A stretch of 52,821 nt of DNA, from assembly GCF_001975785.1 (NCBI RefSeq), contig NZ_MSFI01000023.1, forward strand, positions 1 through 52,821. Reading direction: 5' to 3'. The notes beneath the pieces are model-generated. The model did not search any database and was not told the DNA's origin. It worked only from the letters and a program-made list of their open reading frames with translations. This stretch comes from Domibacillus epiphyticus (GTDB lineage Bacteria > Bacillota > Bacilli > Bacillales > Domibacillaceae). Positions 44,428-52,821 of this stretch are shown one piece after another. The first letter of the stretch is position 1. Each line of letters starts with the position of its first letter. The position numbers and the translations under genes are program-made.

Positions 44428-44868
44428 ATGATTTCCTTCAGAAACAAAGATGTATTGCAGACAAACATAATGGATTATATTATTCCTAGTGAAAAAGTTG
44501 CTTTCGTACAGCGGGGCAACAGTCTTGAACATGCATTGCTTGTTTTGACAAAAAGTGGTTATACGGCGATTCCTGTTCTGGATGCGAAATATCATCTTGA
44601 GGGATTAATCAGCATCCCTATGATAACAGAGGCAATCCTCGGACTTGAACGAGTTGAATTTGAACGGCTCGAGCATATGAAAGTTGAAGAAGTGATGGCA
44701 GTGGATAAGCCGAGACTGACGGTTCACGATCATTTCAGGAAAGCGCTCGGGCAATTAATTAATCATCCTTTTTTATGTGTGACGGATGAACAAGGTCATT
44801 TTGAAGGGATTTTAACGAGACGGGTCATTTTAAAACAGCTGAATCATTACGTTGATCAGCTGAATTGA
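44428..44868 (+). CDS. darB: CBS-domain c-di-AMP receptor DarB (YkuL/CbpB)
   Basis: A 146-aa protein of two CBS domains (about 15-70 and 85-140), each with the typical I-P-V-L-D and T-D-E-Q-G-H-F-E-G-I-L-T-R patterns. B. subtilis DarB/YkuL binds c-di-AMP and, when free, stimulates Rel and pyruvate carboxylase; this is family knowledge. Position between ykuJ and ccpC agrees. ATG 44428 after AAAGGAG. Confidence 0.88.
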   Translation: MISFRNKDVLQTNIMDYIIPSEKVAFVQRGNSLEHALLVLTKSGYTAIPVLDAKYHLEGLISIPMITEAILGLERVEFERLEHMKVEEVMAVDKPRLTVHDHFRKALGQLINHPFLCVTDEQGHFEGILTRRVILKQLNHYVDQLN

Positions 44869-44870
44869 GG

Positions 44871-44898
44871 AAGATCCGCCCAAGAGGCGGGTCTTTTT
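44871..44898 (+). terminator. Terminator after darB
   Basis: gatccgccc / ggcgggtc stem with T5. Confidence 0.88.
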
Positions 44899-44920
44899 CT
44901 ATTGAAAGAGGGTTATGATA

Positions 44921-46372
44921 ATGAGTGAAAGACAAACAAACCGGCCCCTGGTGCTGGCAGCTGTTATGCTGACGATGTTTATGGGGGCGATTGAGGCGAC
45001 GATAGTAGCCACAGCAATGCCAGATATTGTCGCTGACCTTGGTGGTTTTTCGTTATATAGCTGGGTGTTCTCAGCTTACCTGCTTATGAACGCTGCAACG
45101 GTATTAATTTACGGAAAACTCTCCGATATATTTGGAAGACGCCCTGTGTTATTTGCCGGGATTTTTATTTTTTTAATCGGCTCTATTTTATGTGGATTTG
45201 CTGTTTCTTTGGAGCAGCTTATCGTATACCGGTTTATTCAAGGTATCGGTGCAGGAGCGATTATGCCGGTTGCGACTACAATTGTTGGCGATATTTATAC
45301 AAAAGAAGAGCGTGCGAAAGTGCAGGGGTATTTAGCCAGCGTATGGGGAATTTCTGCTGTGTCAGGTCCAGCGATTGGCGGATTGCTTGTTGAATTTGTT
45401 TCATGGCGCTGGGTATTCTGGATTAATGTCCCGCTTGGGATTATTTCGGTAATTATCTTATTCCTTTATTTACATGAAAAAGTAGAGAAAAAGAAACCGG
45501 AAATTGATTATATTGGTACGATTTTGTTTTTAATCAGCGTTTCGGCTTTTATGTATCTTCTTGTTGAAGCGGGCAAGACGGCTTATACAGTTCCTCTTCT
45601 TGCCGCAGGGATTATTTCGCTCGTTTTCTTCGTTATTCATGAACGGAGGACACCTGCACCGATGATTCCCTTTCATTTATGGAAAGTGCGGCCAATTTTA
45701 ATTGCGAATGTAGTTTCATTAACGACCGGGGTAATGTTAATCGGGATTTCAACCTTTTTGCCGACATATGTACAGGGCGTAATGGGTGAAAGTGCTACCG
45801 TGGCTGGCTTCACGCTAACAGCGATGTCGATTGGCTGGCCGCTTGCCTCTTCATTGTCAGGACGTCTCCTTTTGTCAGCAGGCTACCGGACGACGACGCT
45901 CATTGGCGGGGCGGCTCTTCTAGCAGGCGGGCTTATGTTTGTATTTATGGATCCATCTTTTGGTCCATGGTGGGCGGCGGCTTCTTCCTTCGTCACAGGA
46001 GTAGGTATGGGTCTTACTTCTACCGCTTTTATCGTATCTATACAAAATTCGGTAGACTGGCATGAAAGAGGCGCGGCTACTGCTTCAAACATGTTCATGC
46101 GTAATATTGGCAATACGATCGGTGCCGCATTGCTTGGCGGTGTGCTGAACAGCCGGCTGGCTGCCTATCTACAGAACGAGCCAGATGCTCCTGCCAGTTT
46201 GTCAGTTGATTCAATAAACCAGCTGTTGGGAGAAGGAGAAGGGATGACCGGGAAAGCCCGCTTAATTTTAAGTGAGGGCTTAACGTCATCGCTGCACGCG
46301 GTATACTGGGTAGTATTCTTTTTTGCAGTGGTATCATTTGTGTTGCTGCTGTTTTTAAAGAAAGGGGATTAG
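44921..46372 (+). CDS. MFS multidrug exporter, DHA2 (EmrB/QacA) type
   Basis: A 483-aa transporter with about 14 helices. TM1 has the drug/H+ antiporter signature M-G-A-I-E-A-T-I-V-A-T-A-M-P, loop 2-3 has G-K-L-S-D-I-F-G-R-R, and motif C appears as S-G-P-A-I-G-G in TM5. Likely proton-driven efflux of toxic compounds; substrate unknown. ATG 44921 lies eight bases after AGAGGG. Four bases before ccpC, so the two may be co-transcribed. Confidence 0.85.
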   Translation: MSERQTNRPLVLAAVMLTMFMGAIEATIVATAMPDIVADLGGFSLYSWVFSAYLLMNAATVLIYGKLSDIFGRRPVLFAGIFIFLIGSILCGFAVSLEQLIVYRFIQGIGAGAIMPVATTIVGDIYTKEERAKVQGYLASVWGISAVSGPAIGGLLVEFVSWRWVFWINVPLGIISVIILFLYLHEKVEKKKPEIDYIGTILFLISVSAFMYLLVEAGKTAYTVPLLAAGIISLVFFVIHERRTPAPMIPFHLWKVRPILIANVVSLTTGVMLIGISTFLPTYVQGVMGESATVAGFTLTAMSIGWPLASSLSGRLLLSAGYRTTTLIGGAALLAGGLMFVFMDPSFGPWWAAASSFVTGVGMGLTSTAFIVSIQNSVDWHERGAATASNMFMRNIGNTIGAALLGGVLNSRLAAYLQNEPDAPASLSVDSINQLLGEGEGMTGKARLILSEGLTSSLHAVYWVVFFFAVVSFVLLLFLKKGD

Positions 46373-46376
46373 TGCA

Positions 46377-47270
46377 ATGTCCTCCTTTTCAGAATTCCGC
46401 TTGTTAACAGTGCTTGCAGAAGAAATGAATATGAGAAAAGCAGCGGAACGGCTTTTCGTTACGCAGCCAGCCCTTTCACAGCGGCTCCAAACAATTGAAA
46501 AAGAGTGGGAAGTCAGAATTTTTAACCGATCAACGAAAGGATTGTCGTTGACACCAGCCGGTGAACTCATCGTCGCATATGCAAAAGAAACACTTGAAAA
46601 AAAAGAGCGGCTGCTTGAAGAACTGCAATTGCTTGAACCGCAAGTGCATGGGACGCTGAAAATTGCCTGCGCGACGATTGTTGGGCAAAACTGGCTGCCG
46701 AAAGTTTTGAAGCTTTTTGTCGAACGGTATCCGCATGCTAAAATTCAGCTTGTAACCGGCTGGAGTAGTGAAATATTAAAGGCACTTTATGAAGGCGATG
46801 TTCATATTGGAATTATTCGGGGAACACCCGAGTGGAAAGGGCGTAAAATTCATTTGTTTGAAGACCCTCTATTTTTAGTCGATAAAGATATTCAAGATGT
46901 AGAAGAACTGTTGTCGACAGAAAAACCATTCATTCAATTTAAGAGTGATTCCAATTATGATCAAGAAATCCAAGAATGGTGGCACAATCGTTTTCAAATG
47001 GCACCGAAGCGCTCCATCGTTGTTGATCAAATTGAAACGTGCCGACAAATGGCATTTAATGGCCTTGGCTACGCAATATTGCCTGCTATTACGTTATCCA
47101 ATCAGGAAAATGATCTTTATATGACGCCTATTTTGGACAGGGATGGGGAACCGATTAGCCGCGATACATGGCTTCTTGGCTATGATGCAGCGTTTGAATT
47201 GCGTCAAGTTCAGGCCTTTGTGGAAACGGTGGACCGGTTTATGGAATATTCGAATGAAAATCGCTTGTGA
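46377..47270 (+). CDS. ccpC: LysR-family regulator CcpC
   Basis: A 297-aa LysR regulator. The N-terminal HTH (M-N-M-R-K-A-A-E-R-L-F-V-T-Q-P-A-L-S-Q-R-L) and the effector domain (S-S-E-I-L-K-A-L-Y-E-G-D-V-H-I-G-I-I-R-G) agree with B. subtilis CcpC, which senses citrate and represses citB and citZ. Position before dapH matches. Start ATG with AAAGGGG inside the end of the exporter gene. Confidence 0.88.
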   Translation: MSSFSEFRLLTVLAEEMNMRKAAERLFVTQPALSQRLQTIEKEWEVRIFNRSTKGLSLTPAGELIVAYAKETLEKKERLLEELQLLEPQVHGTLKIACATIVGQNWLPKVLKLFVERYPHAKIQLVTGWSSEILKALYEGDVHIGIIRGTPEWKGRKIHLFEDPLFLVDKDIQDVEELLSTEKPFIQFKSDSNYDQEIQEWWHNRFQMAPKRSIVVDQIETCRQMAFNGLGYAILPAITLSNQENDLYMTPILDRDGEPISRDTWLLGYDAAFELRQVQAFVETVDRFMEYSNENRL

Positions 47271-47339
47271 AAATGGCTTCACTTTGATAAGGTAAAATCA
47301 GAAAAAATTTTTTTTGAGTCTCAGGAGGAATACATAGTT

Positions 47340-48050
47340 ATGAAAATGATGGATGCACATGAAATTATCGCTTTTATCGGGAATAGCACAAAATCAACGC
47401 CGGTAAAAGTTTATGTAAATGGTGATGTTGAAGGGATCAGCTTTGGAGCTTCAGCAAAAGTATTCGGTGAAGGTAAATCTGTTGTCGTGTTCGGTGAGTG
47501 GGCGGATGTATCTGAAGCACTTGAACAAAACAAAGATAAGATTACGGATTATGTCGTTGAAAACGACCGCCGCAATTCAGCGATTCCACTTCTTGATATG
47601 AAAAACATTAAAGCGCGTATTGAGCCGGGTGTTGTGATCCGTGATCAAGTAGAAATTGGTGATAACGCGGTTATTATGATGGGCGCGTCCATTAATATCG
47701 GAGCGGTTATTGGAGAAGGAACGATGATTGATATGAACGCTGTTCTTGGCGGACGCGCAACAGTTGGTAAAAACTGCCACGTAGGAGCGGGCGCCGTTCT
47801 TGCAGGTGTAATCGAGCCGCCTTCTGCTTCACCGGTAGTTTTGGAAGATAACGTATTAATAGGCGCAAATGCGGTTGTTCTAGAAGGATGCCGTATTGGC
47901 GAAGGTTCAGTTGTTGCTGCGGGAGCCATTGTAACAGAAGATATACCGCCGTTTTCGGTTGCCGTCGGTGCACCGGCTCGCGTTATTAAACAAATTGATG
48001 ATAAAACAAAATCAAAAACAGAAATTATGCAAGAACTCCGCAAACTGTAA
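47340..48050 (+). CDS. dapH: Tetrahydrodipicolinate N-acetyltransferase
   Basis: A 236-aa acetyl-CoA-dependent enzyme of lysine/diaminopimelate synthesis, acetylating the tetrahydrodipicolinate-derived substrate. The second half is a left-handed beta helix of hexapeptide repeats ([24 protein letters not shown]). The start M-K-M-M-D-A and length 236 equal the family. AGGAGG eleven bases upstream. Confidence 0.96.
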   Translation: MKMMDAHEIIAFIGNSTKSTPVKVYVNGDVEGISFGASAKVFGEGKSVVVFGEWADVSEALEQNKDKITDYVVENDRRNSAIPLLDMKNIKARIEPGVVIRDQVEIGDNAVIMMGASINIGAVIGEGTMIDMNAVLGGRATVGKNCHVGAGAVLAGVIEPPSASPVVLEDNVLIGANAVVLEGCRIGEGSVVAAGAIVTEDIPPFSVAVGAPARVIKQIDDKTKSKTEIMQELRKL

Positions 48051-48059
48051 TAGCGGTGA

Positions 48060-48096
48060 TGAAGAACGCGTGGGCAGTTGCTCACGCGTTCTTTTT
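48060..48096 (+). terminator. Terminator between dapH and dapL
   Basis: Strong perfect stem aagaacgcgtg / cacgcgttctt with T5. Its place between two genes of one pathway suggests partial readthrough or a separate dapL promoter, which I do not see in the 20 bases before the dapL ribosome binding site. Confidence 0.85.
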
Positions 48097-48116
48097 GAAA
48101 AAAGGGGGAATACCTA

Positions 48117-49235
48117 ATGAACCGATTTGTCGACATTCGTCGTGATCTCCATCAAATTCCGGAGCTTGGCTTTGAAGAAGTAAAAACACAGCAATACTTA
48201 TTAAATTATTTATCTGAATTGCCTCAAGACCGTCTTACACTAAAAAAATGGCACACAGGGATTATTGTTAAAATAAGAGGACTTAACCCCAAGAGAACAA
48301 TAGGCTGGCGAACTGATATTGACGGCTTGCCAATTACAGAAAATACGAACCTTCCGTTTTCGTCCAAGCATGAAGGCAGGATGCACGCTTGCGGGCACGA
48401 TTTTCATATGAGTATTGCTCTCGGCGTCGCAACACATTTTGCAGCTAATCCGATTAATGATGATTTAGTTTTTATTTTTCAGCCGGCGGAAGAAGGACCG
48501 GGGGGCGCAGAACCAATGATGGCATCTGAAGAGCTGCGTGAATGGATGCCTGATGAAATCTATGCTCTGCATATAGCGCCAGAACATCCTGCGGGCACGA
48601 TTGCGACAAAGCCCGGGTTGTTATTTGCGAATACTTCTGAGCTATTTATTGATTTCAAAGGAAAAGGCGGGCATGCAGCGTACCCGCATGAAACAAGGGA
48701 CATGATTGTTGCTGCTTCTTACTTTGTCACACAGCTTCAGTCAATTGTATCGAGAAATGTCGATCCGCTTGACAGTGCGGTCGTTACAATCGGTAAAATG
48801 ACAGGAGGAACCGTCCAAAACGTAATTGCGGATCATGCGCGTCTCGAAGGAACGATCCGCACACTGTCACCGGAAGCGATGAACAAAGTAAAATCACGTG
48901 TTCAGTCCCTATTAAAAGGGATTGAGGCATCGTTTGAATGTGAAGCGGAAATTGACTGCGGAAGCGGATATTATCAAGTGTTTAACAATCCGGAAGTGAC
49001 CGAGAGGTTTATTCAATTTGCAAAAGAACAGCCGGACATCCAGTTTGTTCAATCACGGGAAGCGATGACGGGAGAAGATTTTGGATTTATGTTAAAAGAA
49101 ATTCCAGGGATGATGTTCTGGCTCGGGGTTGGTTCTGAATACGGGCTTCATCACGCAAAACTAAATCCAAACGAAACGGCGATAGAAACGGCGATTTCGT
49201 TCATCAGCCGATATTTTACGGCACTGGGCAACTGA
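48117..49235 (+). CDS. dapL: N-acetyldiaminopimelate deacetylase
   Basis: A 372-aa M20-family amidohydrolase (YkuR) that removes acetate from N-acetyl-LL-diaminopimelate. The metal-site motifs H-A-C-G-H-D-F-H and Q-P-A-E-E-G are present, as well as A-M-T-G-E-D-F-G-F near the C-terminus. With patA and dapH it completes the acetylase branch. ATG after AAGGGGG. Confidence 0.93.
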   Translation: MNRFVDIRRDLHQIPELGFEEVKTQQYLLNYLSELPQDRLTLKKWHTGIIVKIRGLNPKRTIGWRTDIDGLPITENTNLPFSSKHEGRMHACGHDFHMSIALGVATHFAANPINDDLVFIFQPAEEGPGGAEPMMASEELREWMPDEIYALHIAPEHPAGTIATKPGLLFANTSELFIDFKGKGGHAAYPHETRDMIVAASYFVTQLQSIVSRNVDPLDSAVVTIGKMTGGTVQNVIADHARLEGTIRTLSPEAMNKVKSRVQSLLKGIEASFECEAEIDCGSGYYQVFNNPEVTERFIQFAKEQPDIQFVQSREAMTGEDFGFMLKEIPGMMFWLGVGSEYGLHHAKLNPNETAIETAISFISRYFTALGN

Positions 49236-49468
49236 TCTTTTTTTTAGTTAAGTGCTTATTGTTTTCTCATTTATCTCAATCATGTTAAAATAATTTCCAT
49301 TGTTTACCTGCTTATGATGTATTTGATAAAGAAGGCCAGCTTCATCACTTCCAATCGGGCGGAAGTGGAATGAAAATACTTGAAAACGGGTAAACCATGT
49401 ACTTGATCAAACTGAAAAAGCAGAATAAAGATAAGAGCCAGCTGATGCTGGTTTTTTTAAATAAAAGT
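49236..49468 (+). other. Intergenic stretch with a terminator, no supported gene
   Basis: A 350-bp gap lies between dapL and ythA. The first part is T-rich and AT-rich. A good terminator (agccagc / gctggt, 49435-49458, then T7) sits 200 bases past the dapL stop. B. subtilis carries ykuS and others here; none remain. Possibly a long dapL 3' end or a small RNA. Confidence 0.5.
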
Positions 49469-49486
49469 TTGTGAAGTTTGTCACAA
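49469..49486. promoter_or_regulatory. Rex (redox) operator upstream of ythAB
   Basis: TTGTGAAGTTTGTCACAA matches the Rex consensus TTGTGAA-N4-TTCACAA with one mismatch. High NADH should release Rex and raise expression of the oxidase. Confidence 0.8.
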
Positions 49487-49526
49487 AATATTCATGAGGC
49501 ATTAATAGTAAAGTTCATCATTTAGG

Positions 49527-49556
49527 TTTACAATACATGTAACGTGATATTATCAC
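49527..49556 (+). promoter_or_regulatory. Possible ythA promoter with inverted repeat
   Basis: TTTACA (49527-49532) and TATTAT (49548-49553) are 15 bp apart. The -10 lies inside a perfect GTGATA-T-TATCAC repeat (49544-49556), a possible second operator of CRP/FNR style, although the spacing is one base short of the usual TGTGA-N6-TCACA. Confidence 0.4.
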
Positions 49557-49585
49557 TTTAAATCAATGACAGGGAGGGCGTATAA

Positions 49586-50920
49586 ATGGAACTGGATAGC
49601 GTCATGCTCAGTCGAATGCTGACAACGATGACATTAATGTTTCATATTATTTTTGCAACGATCGGTGTCGGTGTTCCGATTATGATTGCCATCGCTGAAT
49701 TTATTGGAATAAAGAAAAATGATCCGTATTATTTACTTCTGGCAAGACGCTGGGCTCGCGGATATACCATTACAGTTGCCGTAGGTGTAGTCACTGGTAC
49801 AGCGATTGGCTTGCAGCTTTCACTGTTGTGGCCAAGTTTTATGGAAGTGGCCGGACAGGTGATTGCCTTGCCATTGTTTATGGAAACATTCGCTTTTTTC
49901 TTTGAAGCGATTTTCCTTGGGATTTACTTGTATACGTGGGACCGTTTTAAAGGAAAATGGACACACTGGCTGTTAACAATCCCGGTTATGATTGGTTCAT
50001 CAGCGTCCGCATTGTTTATTACGACAGTAAACGCCTTTATGAATACACCTCAAGGTTTTGATATGAAAAATGGGGAAATGATTAATATTGACCCGATTGC
50101 GGCAATGTTCAATCCGGCTACGCCATCAAAAGTCTTGCATGTTGTCATGACCTCTTATATGACCTCTGCTGCCATATTAGCAGCGATTGCCGCTTTTGCG
50201 ATCTTAAAAGGGCGTAAAGGAACATATGAGCGAAAGGCACTTCGCTTAACTGTAACCTGTACATTAATTTTCTCAATCATCGTATCAGTGACAGGAGATA
50301 TATCAGCGAAATTCCTCGCCGAAGTCCAACCGGAAAAATTGGCTGCGGCTGAATGGCATTTTGAAACGGAAAAAGAGGCTGACTTAATCTTCTTTGGTAC
50401 ATTGAATGAAAATGGAGAAATTGAAAATGAAATAAGGATTCCTAAATTTTTAAGCTTCCTTGCCGGTAATTCGTTTGATACGGTAGTGGTTGGGTTAGAA
50501 GAGTTTCCTGAGGATGAACGTCCGCCGCTTTGGATTCATTATATGTTCGACATTATGGTCACGATTGGCATGTTTGTCATGGCGGTCGCAGCACTTTTTG
50601 TCATAATGAGGAGAGTGAAAAAGTGGAATGAATTAAATAAGCCTCTTCTATGGGCCATTGTCGCATCAGGACCGCTGTCCATGGTCGCGATAGAAGCAGG
50701 ATGGATACTCGCGGAAGTGGGGCGCCAGCCGTGGATTTTACGTGGATATATGAAAGTGGCGGAGGCGGCGACGAGAAGTGATGATGTCGGGATTACGTTT
50801 GTAATGTTCGCATTGTTATATTTAATTCTTGGAATTATGGCCGTTTTTGTATTGATTAAAATGTTCAAAAATTCACCGGCGGAAGTGGAATTGGAACAAC
50901 GCTTTCCTACTCAGAAATAA
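49586..50920 (+). CDS. ythA: Cytochrome bd-type quinol oxidase subunit I (YthA-like)
   Basis: A 444-aa membrane subunit with about nine helices. Likely haem ligands are His20, His185 and Met324 (F-D-I-M-V), with the G-R-Q-P-W motif. The Q-loop carries K-L-A-A-A-E-W-H-F-E-T for quinol oxidation. Its short length is that of B. subtilis YthA and not the longer CydA. It reduces O2 to water without proton pumping. AGGGAGG before the ATG. Confidence 0.9.
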   Translation: MELDSVMLSRMLTTMTLMFHIIFATIGVGVPIMIAIAEFIGIKKNDPYYLLLARRWARGYTITVAVGVVTGTAIGLQLSLLWPSFMEVAGQVIALPLFMETFAFFFEAIFLGIYLYTWDRFKGKWTHWLLTIPVMIGSSASALFITTVNAFMNTPQGFDMKNGEMINIDPIAAMFNPATPSKVLHVVMTSYMTSAAILAAIAAFAILKGRKGTYERKALRLTVTCTLIFSIIVSVTGDISAKFLAEVQPEKLAAAEWHFETEKEADLIFFGTLNENGEIENEIRIPKFLSFLAGNSFDTVVVGLEEFPEDERPPLWIHYMFDIMVTIGMFVMAVAALFVIMRRVKKWNELNKPLLWAIVASGPLSMVAIEAGWILAEVGRQPWILRGYMKVAEAATRSDDVGITFVMFALLYLILGIMAVFVLIKMFKNSPAEVELEQRFPTQK

Positions 50921-50932
50921 GGAGGGAAATTC

Positions 50933-51952
50933 ATGAATCTGGAACTTCTCGGCATTACGGTGCTATGGACGTTTTTATACGGTTATTTAATTGTCGCGTC
51001 CATTGATTTTGGAGCCGGCTTCTTCGCTTACTATGCAAGGCTGAAGAAAAAAGACCATATTATCAATGATCTTATTTCCCGTTACTTATCACCTGTATGG
51101 GAAGTAACAAATGTGTTCTTTGTGTTCTTTTTCGTCGGAATTGTTGGTTTTTTTCCGGCAACGGCTTACTACTATGGAACGGCGCTTTTGTTGCCTGGCA
51201 GTGTCGCAATCATTTTAATTGCAATACGGGGCTCGTTTTACGCGTTTAACAATTATGGGTCACGCGACAGTATTTTTTACTTATTTTTATACGGAGCAAC
51301 AGGTCTTTTAATACCCGCTTCGTTATCAACTGCACTGACGATTTCAGAAGGCGGCTTTCTAGCAGTCACAGATGATAAAGTAACATTTCTTGCAAAAGAA
51401 TTATTTACGAGTCCGTACTCATGGAGCGTTGTCTTTTTATCCATCGTGTCTGTATTGTTTATCAGTGCAACGTTTTTAACGTATTATGCAGATCGTGCAG
51501 ATGACAGACAGGCTCGACGGACGCTCCGGCAGTTTGCATTGTTTTGGAGCATGCCGACGATTGTCGCGAGTTTGCTCGTCTTCATGGGGCTGCAAATGCA
51601 TAATCCAAGGCATTACAATCAAGCTGTAACGGAATATTGGTGGATGTTTGGATTGTCGCTACTCTGTTTTGGTGTTGCTTCATGGTTTATATATGTTGGT
51701 AGGCGTTATGGTACCGCCTTTATTATGGTGATGCTGCAGTTTTTCTTTGCCTTTTTTGGTTATGGGGCATCTCATTTGCCGTATATTTTGTACCCTTACA
51801 TTACGCTTCATGAAAGTGTAACGAATGAAACGATGGCTACTGCACTGGTAATCGTATTTATTCTAGGTATCCTTCTCTTGATACCATCTCTCGTCCTGTT
51901 GATGAAGCTTTTCTTGTTTGATGCTGATTATGTTAAGGGAAAAAAGAAATAA
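50933..51952 (+). CDS. ythB: Cytochrome bd-type oxidase subunit II (YthB-like)
   Basis: A 339-aa membrane subunit with about nine helices. The N-terminal D-F-G-A-G segment and P-V-W-E-V-T-N are typical of CydB-type subunits. It is 12 bases after ythA with AAGGAGG, thus one operon. No cydC or cydD assembly transporter genes follow. Confidence 0.9.
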   Translation: MNLELLGITVLWTFLYGYLIVASIDFGAGFFAYYARLKKKDHIINDLISRYLSPVWEVTNVFFVFFFVGIVGFFPATAYYYGTALLLPGSVAIILIAIRGSFYAFNNYGSRDSIFYLFLYGATGLLIPASLSTALTISEGGFLAVTDDKVTFLAKELFTSPYSWSVVFLSIVSVLFISATFLTYYADRADDRQARRTLRQFALFWSMPTIVASLLVFMGLQMHNPRHYNQAVTEYWWMFGLSLLCFGVASWFIYVGRRYGTAFIMVMLQFFFAFFGYGASHLPYILYPYITLHESVTNETMATALVIVFILGILLLIPSLVLLMKLFLFDADYVKGKKK

Positions 51953-52026
51953 GAGAATTTTTAGTGTATTCATGGTAAACTGTCATAGCAAGAAACATTT
52001 TCAAGCTTGACAGCGGAGGAATGAAT

Positions 52027-52686
52027 ATGAAAAAGGAATTTGTCGTCATTGGACTCGGCCGTTTCGGCAGCAGTATATGCAGAGAGTTGAGCGAGCAGGG
52101 AATGGAAGTGATGGCAATCGATATGGATGAAGACCGTGTGAATGAATTCGCGTCGATTGCTTCCCATGCTGTGGTAGCTGATACGACAGACGAATCTGTA
52201 TTGAAAAGTCTCGGGATTCGAAACTTTGACCATGTCATTGTAGCGATTGGTGATGACATTCAATCAAGTATTTTAACGACATTAATGTTAAAAGAAGTCG
52301 GCGTGAAAAAAGTGACTGCAAAAGCCCAAAATGATTACCATGAAAAAGTATTATTAAAAATCGGTGCAGATCAGGTCGTCCATCCAGAGCGAGACATGGG
52401 ACGCCGGATTGCGAATAATATCGTTTCAAATAATGTACTCGATTATCTGGAACTTTCAGATGAGCATTCGATAGTTGAGATCGTAGCCAATGAATCGCTT
52501 GCCGGGAACACCATTATCGACCTTGATATTCGTGCGCGGTATGGCATTAACATTGTCGCGATAAAGCGGGGGAAAGAAATTATCGTTTCGCCGCAGGCAG
52601 ACGAGCTTATTATGGTGAATGACATCTTAATTGTCATTGGAGCAGATAAAGATATCGACCGTTTTGAGAAAAAAATGAATGATTAA
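52027..52686 (+). CDS. ktrC: Potassium uptake regulatory subunit KtrC (RCK)
   Basis: A 219-aa cytosolic RCK protein that gates a KtrB/KtrD-type K+ channel. RCK_N (1-130) has G-L-G-R-F-G and I-D-M-D-E-D for nucleotide binding; RCK_C (about 135-219) is the domain by which Ktr proteins bind c-di-AMP in other Firmicutes. No membrane subunit is adjacent, as with ktrC in B. subtilis. ATG 52027 gives good spacing from GGAGGA; ATG 52021 is too near. Confidence 0.92.
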   Translation: MKKEFVVIGLGRFGSSICRELSEQGMEVMAIDMDEDRVNEFASIASHAVVADTTDESVLKSLGIRNFDHVIVAIGDDIQSSILTTLMLKEVGVKKVTAKAQNDYHEKVLLKIGADQVVHPERDMGRRIANNIVSNNVLDYLELSDEHSIVEIVANESLAGNTIIDLDIRARYGINIVAIKRGKEIIVSPQADELIMVNDILIVIGADKDIDRFEKKMND

Positions 52687-52689
52687 ATT

Positions 52690-52713
52690 GAAAAAACCCC
52701 GCATTAGTTGGAG
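52690..52713 (+). terminator. Left half of the ktrC terminator
   Basis: AAAAAACCCCGC lies just after the stop and would start a terminator stem, but no matching GCGGGG-T-run follows before the IS end at 52714. The right arm may lie beyond the window on the other side of the insertion. Confidence 0.4.
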
Positions 52714-52821
52714 TGACCCCTAAAAGTTAGACACGGTTATTTCATTAGGCAGCTTGGGTAAAATGAGTTCGGTATTGCACGAGGGCACTGAAAAAGTCCA
52801 TATAGTAAAAAAGCCAGGTAT
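52714..52821 (-). mobile_element. IS3-family insertion sequence, one end only
   Basis: TGACCCCTAAAAGTTAGACA is a typical IS3-family terminal repeat. Reading inward on the minus strand, V-Q-Y-R-T-H-F-T-Q-A-A and TAA resembles the C-terminus of an IS3 OrfB transposase, so the element lies in minus orientation with its 3' end at ktrC. The rest is outside the window, so intactness cannot be judged. Confidence 0.75.

Noticed and set aside
47645-48136. 163-codon minus-strand open frame opposite dapH
   Set aside because: It is the complement of the hexapeptide-repeat coding region; low-complexity Pro/Thr/Ala composition and no ribosome binding site.
49317-49474. Two tiny frames (18 and 25 codons) after dapL, both beginning M-Y-L-I-K
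   Set aside because: No ribosome binding sites; the second runs through a terminator. The shared start is probably chance.
1-52821. CRISPR arrays, tRNA or rRNA genes, prophage modules
   Set aside because: I looked for regularly spaced repeats, tRNA-like cloverleaf ends and phage structural genes and saw none.

Overview
The window is core chromosome of a Bacillaceae bacterium. Gene order repeatedly matches blocks remembered from Bacillus subtilis: kinD-mhqR-(...)-clpE-ykvS, ptsHI, ykwC-patA-cheV-ykyB, ykuF, ykuI-ykuJ-ykuL-ccpC-dapH-dapL, ykoY with its own riboswitch, and ktrC. The blocks are rearranged and interrupted by genes absent from that stretch of B. subtilis (ppx-ppk, treP-treA-treR, ythAB, a second FtsH-like protease), so this is a relative and not B. 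subtilis itself. Start codons (ATG, GTG, TTG), strong AGGAGG-type ribosome binding sites and many hairpin-plus-T terminators all fit Bacillales. I saw no rRNA, tRNA, CRISPR array or prophage.

Layout. 1-2.8 kb: sugar or polyol dehydrogenases and a polyol-type MFS permease. 2.8-3.3 kb: a decayed IS3-type transposase. 3.3-6 kb: membrane AAA/M41 protease, PpiB, CsoR-like repressor. 6-8.5 kb: TPP riboswitch with thiM-thiD-thiE. 8.5-12.6 kb: lipid kinase, an unknown 91-aa protein, then a SAM riboswitch with metI-metC. 12.6-17.4 kb: GlsB-like stress membrane protein behind a SigB-type promoter, CNT nucleoside transporter, prfC, Mn-type (yybP-ykoY) riboswitch with a TerC-family protein. 17.4-23.8 kb: a frameshifted small gene, B12-binding radical SAM protein, acyltransferase, ogt, KinD-like kinase, mhqR, CPBP protein. 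23.8-30 kb: CtsR-controlled clpE, ykvS, SDR, PilZ, ptsHI. 30-38 kb: ykwC, patA, cheV, ykyB, ppx-ppk, FadR-box ykuF. 38-42.3 kb: trehalose PTS operon with TreR and cre sites. 42.4-49.2 kb: ykuI, ykuJ, darB, MFS exporter, ccpC, dapH, dapL. 49.5-52.8 kb: Rex-site ythAB, ktrC, and an IS3-family end cut by the window edge.

Functional links. patA, dapH and dapL together supply the acetylase branch of diaminopimelate/lysine synthesis. ptsHI supply phosphate to TreP. CcpC and several cre-like sites report carbon state. DarB and KtrC are members of c-di-AMP receptor families; YkuI and the PilZ protein are c-di-GMP families, with no GGDEF protein in the window. Stress themes (ClpE, FtsH-like, GlsB, TerC, MhqR, cytochrome bd, polyphosphate) recur, but each gene is a familiar type. 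I found no convincing wholly new multi-gene system. The items most worth a second look are the FtsH paralogue, the DUF4080-type radical SAM/acyltransferase pair, the frameshifted gene at 17.4 kb, several uncharacterised small proteins, and the IS end that appears to split the ktrC terminator. Family assignments rest on reading the translated sequence from memory; no search was run.
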